From positions 1-10,498 of the forward strand of contig JBDSEG010000267.1 in the NCBI GenBank assembly GCA_039920165.1: a stretch of DNA of 10,498 nucleotides. Direction: 5' to 3'. The DNA comes from JBDSEG01 sp039920165. Its GTDB lineage: Bacteria > Pseudomonadota > Gammaproteobacteria > Burkholderiales > Burkholderiaceae_C. Below are positions 6,050-10,498 of this stretch, piece by piece. The position numbers and the translations under genes were made by a program. Position 1 is the first letter of the stretch. Each line of letters starts with the position of its first letter. Under the pieces are notes generated by a model, which saw only the letters and a list, made by a program, of their open reading frames with translations, ran no database searches and was not told the DNA's origin.

Positions 6050-7186
6050 ATGCCGACCCCGCCCCCAACTGACGCCGCCGGCTGGACCGCGAGCACCGAG
6101 CGCACCAGCCGCACCGACGACCAGCGCATCCAGGACGTGGTGCCGCTGCCGCCGCCCGAGCACCTGATCCGCTTCTTTCCCATTGCGGGAACGCCGGTCG
6201 AGGCGCTGGTGTCCGACACGCGCTCCGCGATCCGTCGCATCATGCAGAAGAAGGACGATCGGCTGCTCGTCATCATGGGGCCGTGCTCGATTCACGACCC
6301 GGTTGCGGCGGTCGAGTACGCGCGCAAGCTCAGGCTCGAGCGCGAGCGCCACAAGGACACGCTCGAGATCGTGATGCGGGTCTATTTCGAGAAGCCGCGC
6401 ACGACGGTGGGCTGGAAAGGGCTCATCAACGATCCGTATCTCGACGAGAGCTATCGCATCGATGAAGGGTTGCGCATCGCGCGCCAGCTGCTGCTGGAGA
6501 TCAACCGAGCCGGCATGCCGGCCGGCAGCGAGTTTCTCGACGTGATCTCGCCGCAGTACATCGGCGACCTGATCGCCTGGGGCGCGATCGGCGCGCGCAC
6601 GACCGAGAGCCAGGTGCATCGCGAATTGGCCTCGGGCCTGTCGGCGCCGATCGGCTTCAAAAACGGCACCGACGGCAATATCAGGATTGCGATCGACGCG
6701 ATTCAGGCTGCCGGCGAGCCGCACCACTTCCTGTCGATCCACAAGAGCGGCCAAGTCGCGATCGTCGAGACACGCGGCAACGCCGATTGCCACGTCATCC
6801 TGCGCGGCGGCAAGACGCCCAACTACGACGCCGCGCACGTCGCCGCAGCGTGCGCCGAGATCGAGGCGGCTCGCCTGCCCTGCACGCTGATGATCGACTG
6901 CAGCCACGCCAACAGCGCCAAGCAGCACCAGCGCCAGATCGATGTGGCGCGCGATGTGGCGGCGCAGATCGAAGCCGGCGATCGCTGCATCTTCGGCCTC
7001 ATGGTCGAGAGCCACCTGGTCGCGGGCGCGCAGAAATTCAGTCCCCGCTCCGATGACCCGGCGCGCCTGGTCCACGGCCAGAGCATCACCGACGCGTGCA
7101 TCGGCTGGGACGATTCAGTCGCGGTGCTCGACGTGCTGAGCGAGGCGGTCCGGGCACGGCGCGGGGCCAAGATCGCCGAACGCTGA
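6050..7186 (+). CDS. aroG: 3-deoxy-7-phosphoheptulonate (DAHP) synthase, class I, Phe-regulated type
   Basis: This 378-residue cytoplasmic enzyme condenses phosphoenolpyruvate and erythrose 4-phosphate, the first step of the shikimate pathway to aromatic amino acids. The alignment to E. coli AroG is constant, with an 18-residue N-terminal offset. Metal ligands are Cys79 (GPCSIHD), His286 (SHANSAKQ), Glu320 (VESHLV) and Asp348 (SITDACIGW); the last sits after a 4-residue insertion relative to E. coli. Substrate motifs KPRTTVGWKGLINDP and GARTTESQVHRELASGL..GFKNGTDG are intact. Positions matching E. coli feedback residues Asp146, Pro150 and Ser180 are conserved (Asp164, Pro168, Ser198), while Met147 is Val165. 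This fits inhibition by Phe and agrees with the Phe-rich leader upstream. The gene ends 8 nt from the stop codon of the convergent adenosyltransferase gene. Confidence 0.96.
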   Translation: MPTPPPTDAAGWTASTERTSRTDDQRIQDVVPLPPPEHLIRFFPIAGTPVEALVSDTRSAIRRIMQKKDDRLLVIMGPCSIHDPVAAVEYARKLRLERERHKDTLEIVMRVYFEKPRTTVGWKGLINDPYLDESYRIDEGLRIARQLLLEINRAGMPAGSEFLDVISPQYIGDLIAWGAIGARTTESQVHRELASGLSAPIGFKNGTDGNIRIAIDAIQAAGEPHHFLSIHKSGQVAIVETRGNADCHVILRGGKTPNYDAAHVAAACAEIEAARLPCTLMIDCSHANSAKQHQRQIDVARDVAAQIEAGDRCIFGLMVESHLVAGAQKFSPRSDDPARLVHGQSITDACIGWDDSVAVLDVLSEAVRARRGAKIAER

Positions 7187-7199
7187 GAAGCCGCTCAGC
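7182..7199. other. Small hairpin between convergent stop codons
   Basis: GCTGAG (7182-7187) and CTCAGC (7194-7199) form a 6-bp stem with a 6-nt loop. The arms contain the stop codons of aroG and of the convergent adenosyltransferase gene. There is no T tract on either side, so it is at best a weak bidirectional terminator or a 3'-end stabiliser. Confidence 0.35.
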
Positions 7200-7773
7200 C
7201 GTCCGCGTCGCGCGCCAGCTTCTCGCTCTTCCAGTAGACGTCGTCGCCGCCCAGGCCGTCGAGATTGGCGCGGTTCAGCACGCGCGCCAGTACGAAGAGC
7301 AAGTCGCTCAACCGGTTCAGATAGTGGCGCGGCGCGGCGCGCACCAACTCGTTCGCCGCAAGCGCGACCACCGCTCGCTCGGCGCGCCGGGCGACGCTGC
7401 GCGACACGTGCGCCAGCGCCGCGCTGCGCGTGCCGGCCGGCAGGATGAATTCCTTCAGCCGCGGCAGCACGGCGTTGTGCTCGGCCAGGGCCTGGTCGAG
7501 GTGCAGCACGGCGGCGTCCTTCAGCAGTTCGAAGCCCGGGATCGACAGTTCGCCGCCGAGGTTGAAAAGCTCGTGCTGGACCACGACCAGCAGTTCGCGC
7601 ACCGCGTTCGGCAGGGGCTCGGCGAGCAGCACACCGAGCGTCGAATTGAGCTCGTCGACCTCGCCCATGGCGTGGATGCGCAGGTGATCCTTGGGAACCC
7701 GGCTGCCGTCGCCCAGGCCGGTCGTACCGTCGTCGCCGGTGCGCGTTGCGATCTGGGTCAGGCGGTTCGACAT
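7195..7773 (-). CDS. PduO-type ATP:cob(I)alamin adenosyltransferase
   Basis: This 192-residue enzyme should transfer the adenosyl group of ATP to cob(I)alamin, making the coenzyme B12 used by enzymes such as methylmalonyl-CoA mutase. The N-terminal ATP-binding signature is complete: ATRTGDDGTTGLGDGSRV, then GEVDELNSTLG. The C-terminal helix RHYLNRLSDLLFVLARVLNR is also typical, and length is normal. I chose ATG 7773 (MSNRLTQIATRTGDDG) because family members usually begin M-x-NRLxxIATRTGD. ATG 7806 is an alternative: it overlaps the stop of the upstream AsmA-like gene as ATGA and adds 11 residues. Neither start has a clear ribosome site. No corrin pathway gene or B12-dependent enzyme is in view; a role with propionyl-CoA or methylmalonyl-CoA breakdown is possible but not shown here. 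Confidence 0.93.
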   Translation of the reverse strand: MSNRLTQIATRTGDDGTTGLGDGSRVPKDHLRIHAMGEVDELNSTLGVLLAEPLPNAVRELLVVVQHELFNLGGELSIPGFELLKDAAVLHLDQALAEHNAVLPRLKEFILPAGTRSAALAHVSRSVARRAERAVVALAANELVRAAPRHYLNRLSDLLFVLARVLNRANLDGLGGDDVYWKSEKLARDADG

Positions 7774-7802
7774 GCGCGGATCGTACGCGCCGCAACGCCC
7801 GT

Positions 7803-10010
7803 TCATCGCCGGCGAGCGGCTGCCCGGGCCGGTGACGAGGCCGGCGCCGGCGCCGCCTTCGCGGCGGTCGCACCACTGCGCTTGACGAGTGCCCTGCAAC
7901 CGTCGGCGAGTGCTTGCGCAGCACCGTCCTGATCGCCGGTATCGATGAGCGGCAGCAGCGCCGCGATCGGCGTGATCAGCGCCAACAGCGCTGCGGCGCC
8001 GACGTGTCGCGCGAGCGGGCCCTTTTCGAGCGAGACCTGCGGCGCGTCGAGAGGCCCGCGCACGCGCACTGGCGTGCGCAGCGCCAAGGGACTGAAATCC
8101 TTGGGCGAGACGACGGCGCGCAGGTCCATGGTCTCGTCGAGCATCGACACGCTACCGTCGACGGCAATTGTCGAATCGCTCGTATCCAGGATGAAGGCGC
8201 GCGGGCGCAGGATGCCGGCCTGCGCCTGCAGGTCGGCGACACCGCACTGCACATCGAGCGGCTTGTCGCCGACGATCAGCAGCCCGAGGCCCTGCGCGAT
8301 ATCGACTCCCGCCGCTTCGACGGCCAGGTGCGAAATCTTGCCGCCCTGAAGCTGGAACCCGACATTGCCCTTGAGCGTTCCGAGGATCTGCGCCGTCGAC
8401 CGGCCTTCGCCGTGCAGGTTGGCGACGCCGCGCAGCCGGCCCGAGACATAGGGCGGCCCGCCGTTGGTGCTGGTCTGCCGAATCCACCGTTCGAGCCGCA
8501 CGTCGGCCACGCGCAGTGCGGTGGTCCAGACGGCGCGCCGCTCGTGGCCGTCGAGCTGCACCGAACCGCTAAGCCGGCCCTGGCCGGTACGTGCGTCGAT
8601 ATCGGTCAGGCGCAGGACGGCGTCGCTCAGTTGCAGGTGCGCGCGCAGCGGTCGAAGCGGTTCGAGGTATTGGGTGCCCAGATCGACCTCGGCGATATCG
8701 ACGGCGACGTTGGCGTCCATCACGCGCAGCGCGGGCAAGTCGAATTCGCGGTCGGGCAGCACCCGGCGCGCGACCTTCGTCGTTCGCGGCTTGGCCTCGG
8801 CGCCGGTCGCACCGGATGCCGCCGAACCCGGTGCCGAAGCGCCGATGGCCGGGCCGAGGTCGGCGAGCAGCAAGCGGCTGCCACCCAGTCGTCCCGACAG
8901 CAGCGGCACGGCCGGGCCGAGGTCGTAGGTGAAGGCGCCGCTGAGCCGGCTCGTGCCGATTCGCGCGCTGTCGAAGACAGCGTTCCAAACGTTGCCGCGC
9001 TGGGCGATCCGTCCCTCGGTGCGGAATGCCGGGGTGCTGGGCAGCGTGACGCCGAGCGGGTCGCCGACTGCGGCGAGCGAGGGGCCGGCGAGCGTGAACA
9101 CGCCGGTCAGGGCGCCGAGGTGGATGGCATCGGTCGCGGTGCCGTGAAAGTCGAGCCGCGCGCGCCCGATCGTCGCCGTCAGCGCGACGGGCACCGCGAG
9201 TTTGGCGGCCTGTTCGCCGACCAGCGGCAGGATGCCGCTCGTCTCCAGCTGCACCTTGAGCGGGAAGCTGCGGTATTTGCCGTTCGCGACGACGCGCAGG
9301 CCCTGGGCAGCCGAAGCGGCTCGCGCCGGGGCGGAAGCGCTCGCCGAAGAAGATGCGGCAGCGTAGCCCGATGCCACTGCCGGGCGCCCGCTGCTGTCGA
9401 TGAGCGTGAAGTGCGCGTCGACCGCCGCGTCGAGAACCAGATCGCGGTAACGCGCCGCTCCATCGGCCACCTCGAGATGGCCGATCGTGGGCGGCGGCCC
9501 GGCGGGCGCGCCGGGCTCGTTGCGGAACTGCCATGAGGCGCGACCGTCGGCCAAGCGCTCGACCGCCAGATCAATCTGCTCTGCCTTGATCGAACGGATG
9601 TGCAAGGGCCCGCCGCGATACGCGCGCCACAGATCCGCATAGCCCAAATGGATAGATGCGTCGGTGGCCAGCAGCATGTGGGGCTCGGCGCTCCAGTCGG
9701 GCGCCGCAATTCGAATGCGGGGCGCGTCGACGCGCACGCCGCCGAGCAGATGGATACGCGCATGCGCTTCCGTGCTCCCGTCGGGCGAAAAGCTCACATC
9801 GCGATGCATCGCGGTCGACAAGCGACGCTGCAGCGGCTCGACCAGAAATGGCCAGCCTTGCGATTCGCCCCATGTCACGAAAATCACCAGGCCGACCACA
9901 ACGGCGGCGGCCACGCCCAACATCCAGCGCATGGCTGCGCGGCGAGAGCCGGGGCTCGACGGCGCACTTTCCCGGGCGACGCCGTTGGACGCGCGCGCTT
10001 CAACAGTCAT
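7803..10010 (-). CDS. AsmA-family membrane-anchored protein
   Basis: This 735-residue protein has one N-terminal membrane helix (about residues 28-47, WMLGVAAAVVVGLVIFVTW), and the bulk is probably periplasmic. The AsmA N-terminal pattern follows: RDVSF (70-74), a region ending in APDWS (103-107), LHIRSIKAEQIDLAVERLADGRASW to residue 160. The AsmA-like C-terminal domain lies around 545-650 (LKGNVGFQLQGGKI..., SVSMLDETMDLRAVVSP, TPVRVRGPLDAPQV). A second hydrophobic stretch (about 668-688, VGAAALLALITPIAALLPLI) precedes a basic Ala/Pro/Arg tail. Ser/Ala-rich linkers occur near 215-237 and 387-405. AsmA relatives such as YhdP and TamB belong to the repeating-beta-groove proteins tied to lipid transport and outer-membrane homeostasis, but the exact job here is unknown. 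ATG 10010 is chosen because of GAGG 6 nt upstream and the charged N-terminus before the helix. Confidence 0.92.
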   Translation of the reverse strand: MTVEARASNGVARESAPSSPGSRRAAMRWMLGVAAAVVVGLVIFVTWGESQGWPFLVEPLQRRLSTAMHRDVSFSPDGSTEAHARIHLLGGVRVDAPRIRIAAPDWSAEPHMLLATDASIHLGYADLWRAYRGGPLHIRSIKAEQIDLAVERLADGRASWQFRNEPGAPAGPPPTIGHLEVADGAARYRDLVLDAAVDAHFTLIDSSGRPAVASGYAAASSSASASAPARAASAAQGLRVVANGKYRSFPLKVQLETSGILPLVGEQAAKLAVPVALTATIGRARLDFHGTATDAIHLGALTGVFTLAGPSLAAVGDPLGVTLPSTPAFRTEGRIAQRGNVWNAVFDSARIGTSRLSGAFTYDLGPAVPLLSGRLGGSRLLLADLGPAIGASAPGSAASGATGAEAKPRTTKVARRVLPDREFDLPALRVMDANVAVDIAEVDLGTQYLEPLRPLRAHLQLSDAVLRLTDIDARTGQGRLSGSVQLDGHERRAVWTTALRVADVRLERWIRQTSTNGGPPYVSGRLRGVANLHGEGRSTAQILGTLKGNVGFQLQGGKISHLAVEAAGVDIAQGLGLLIVGDKPLDVQCGVADLQAQAGILRPRAFILDTSDSTIAVDGSVSMLDETMDLRAVVSPKDFSPLALRTPVRVRGPLDAPQVSLEKGPLARHVGAAALLALITPIAALLPLIDTGDQDGAAQALADGCRALVKRSGATAAKAAPAPASSPARAAARRR

Positions 10011-10056
10011 CTTGATCCTCGGCGGTGTGGACCCAAATGTGTCGATCGGAGCCTGA

Positions 10057-10076
10057 GCCCGCCATCGGCGGCGGGC
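10057..10076. repeat. GC-rich hairpin in the divergent spacer
   Basis: GCCCGCC (10057-10063) and GGCGGGC (10070-10076) form a perfect 7-bp stem with a 6-nt loop. It lies 46-66 bp upstream of the AsmA-like start codon, perhaps in its 5' leader. There is no T run on either strand, so it is not a normal terminator. Confidence 0.4.
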
Positions 10077-10133
10077 GACTCGCCGGGTCGGCTTGCTCCT
10101 ACAGTTCAGGGCGAACCGACCCCTCCCGCTCCT

Positions 10134-10139
10134 TATGAT
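10134..10139 (+). promoter_or_regulatory. Candidate -10 box for htpG
   Basis: TATGAT matches the sigma-70 -10 hexamer at 5 of 6 positions and lies 46 nt before the htpG start codon, with an expected start point near 10146. No convincing -35 box is seen at the usual distance. A heat-shock sigma-32 promoter was looked for and not found with acceptable spacing. Confidence 0.4.
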
Positions 10140-10156
10140 TCGCGCCTCGCGCGAAT
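10138..10156. repeat. Perfect 8-bp inverted repeat at the htpG promoter
   Basis: ATTCGCGC (10138-10145) and GCGCGAAT (10149-10156) are perfect inverted copies around a 3-bp centre (CTC). The element overlaps the end of the candidate -10 box and the predicted start point, and ends 29 bp before the htpG ATG. This is a typical place for a repressor operator. It does not resemble the HrcA-binding CIRCE element. Confidence 0.6.
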
Positions 10157-10185
10157 GACCCAACTTCCGACCCTCATCGACACTC

Positions 10186-10498
10186 ATGGACAAACAGACG
10201 CTTTCCTTCCAGGCCGAGGTCAAGCAGATCCTGCATTTGGTCACCCACTCGCTCTACTCGAACAAGGAGATTTTCCTGCGCGAGCTGGTTTCGAATGCTT
10301 CGGATGCGTGTGACAAGCTGCGCTTCGAGGCCTTGGACAAGCCGGCGCTGTACGAGGATGCACCCGAGCTCCAGGTGCGCGTTGCCTTCGATACTGACGC
10401 CAAGACCATTACCATCAACGACAACGGCATCGGTATGGCGGCCGACGAGGCGGTGGCCAACCTCGGCACCATCGCCAAGAGTGGAACGCGCGAATTCG
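10186..10498 (+). CDS. htpG: Molecular chaperone HtpG (Hsp90), N-terminal part (3' end outside window)
   Basis: The open frame starts at ATG 10186 and runs off the right edge after 104 full codons. It is the start of the GHKL-type ATPase domain of bacterial Hsp90, a cytoplasmic ATP-dependent chaperone. Seen motifs are the conserved opening [21 protein letters not shown], the ATP-site segment [21 protein letters not shown] (catalytic-type Glu33 and Mg-binding Asn37), DNGIGM (79-84) and LGTIAKSGT (93-101). The start matches the family N-terminus, though no good Shine-Dalgarno sequence precedes it. The gene is divergent from the AsmA-like gene across a 175-bp spacer that carries its promoter and an inverted repeat. 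Confidence 0.96.
   Translation, partial: MDKQTLSFQAEVKQILHLVTHSLYSNKEIFLRELVSNASDACDKLRFEALDKPALYEDAPELQVRVAFDTDAKTITINDNGIGMAADEAVANLGTIAKSGTREF

Noticed and set aside
5119..7075. Long minus-strand frames opposite the RES toxin and aroG
   Set aside because: They run antisense across the toxin, the attenuator and the DAHP synthase; no domain or ribosome site supports them.
7914..9536. A 540-codon plus-strand frame opposite the AsmA-like gene
   Set aside because: Antisense shadow of a gene with a clear membrane helix and AsmA domains; no start signal and no recognisable fold.
10092..10127. CTTGCTC and CCCCTCCC as a heat-shock sigma-32 promoter for htpG
   Set aside because: The two parts are too far apart (about 21 nt) and the second matches the -10 consensus poorly.

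Overview
This GC-rich, densely packed bacterial window most resembles a betaproteobacterium, probably of the order Burkholderiales. The main clue is an orphan tripartite-tricarboxylate (Bug-type) substrate-binding protein inside an acyl-CoA catabolic operon. A class I DAHP synthase, an AsmA-family protein, a PduO-type adenosyltransferase and HtpG also fit. No database search was possible, so the taxonomy is inference from gene content.

Positions 1-4678 (+) look like one catabolic operon with gaps of 4-13 nt. It holds the C-terminal end of an ACAD10/11-like acyl-CoA dehydrogenase, an AMP-forming acyl-CoA ligase, a periplasmic Bug solute receptor with a twin-arginine-like signal peptide, and a second, divergent AMP-forming acyl-CoA ligase. 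Together they suggest capture of a carboxylic acid outside the cell, activation to a CoA thioester and oxidation. The substrate cannot be read from the sequence.

Positions 4706-5841 (+) hold a Xre/MbcA-type antitoxin and a RES-domain NAD+-degrading toxin that overlap by 4 nt. This type II toxin-antitoxin pair lies 27 nt behind the operon and just before the aroG promoter.

Positions 5842-7186 (+) hold the most interesting regulatory structure. A 24-codon, phenylalanine-rich leader peptide (5 Phe and 1 Trp among residues 7-13) is followed by a strong intrinsic terminator and then a DAHP synthase gene (aroG). A GC-only 9-nt segment inside the leader ORF is exactly complementary to the 5' arm of the terminator. 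This is the layout of a Phe-responsive transcription attenuator. The leader ATG lies where transcription should start from an extended -10 box, so the leader mRNA may be leaderless.

Positions 7195-10010 (-) hold a two-gene unit: an AsmA-family membrane protein and a PduO-type cob(I)alamin adenosyltransferase, which converges on aroG with only 8 nt between the stop codons. Positions 10186-10498 (+) are the start of htpG (Hsp90), cut by the window end. The 175-bp divergent spacer between asmA-like and htpG contains a perfect 8-bp inverted repeat over a good -10 hexamer. No IS elements, CRISPR arrays, tRNAs or rRNAs were seen, and no gene-free stretch exceeds 300 bases.
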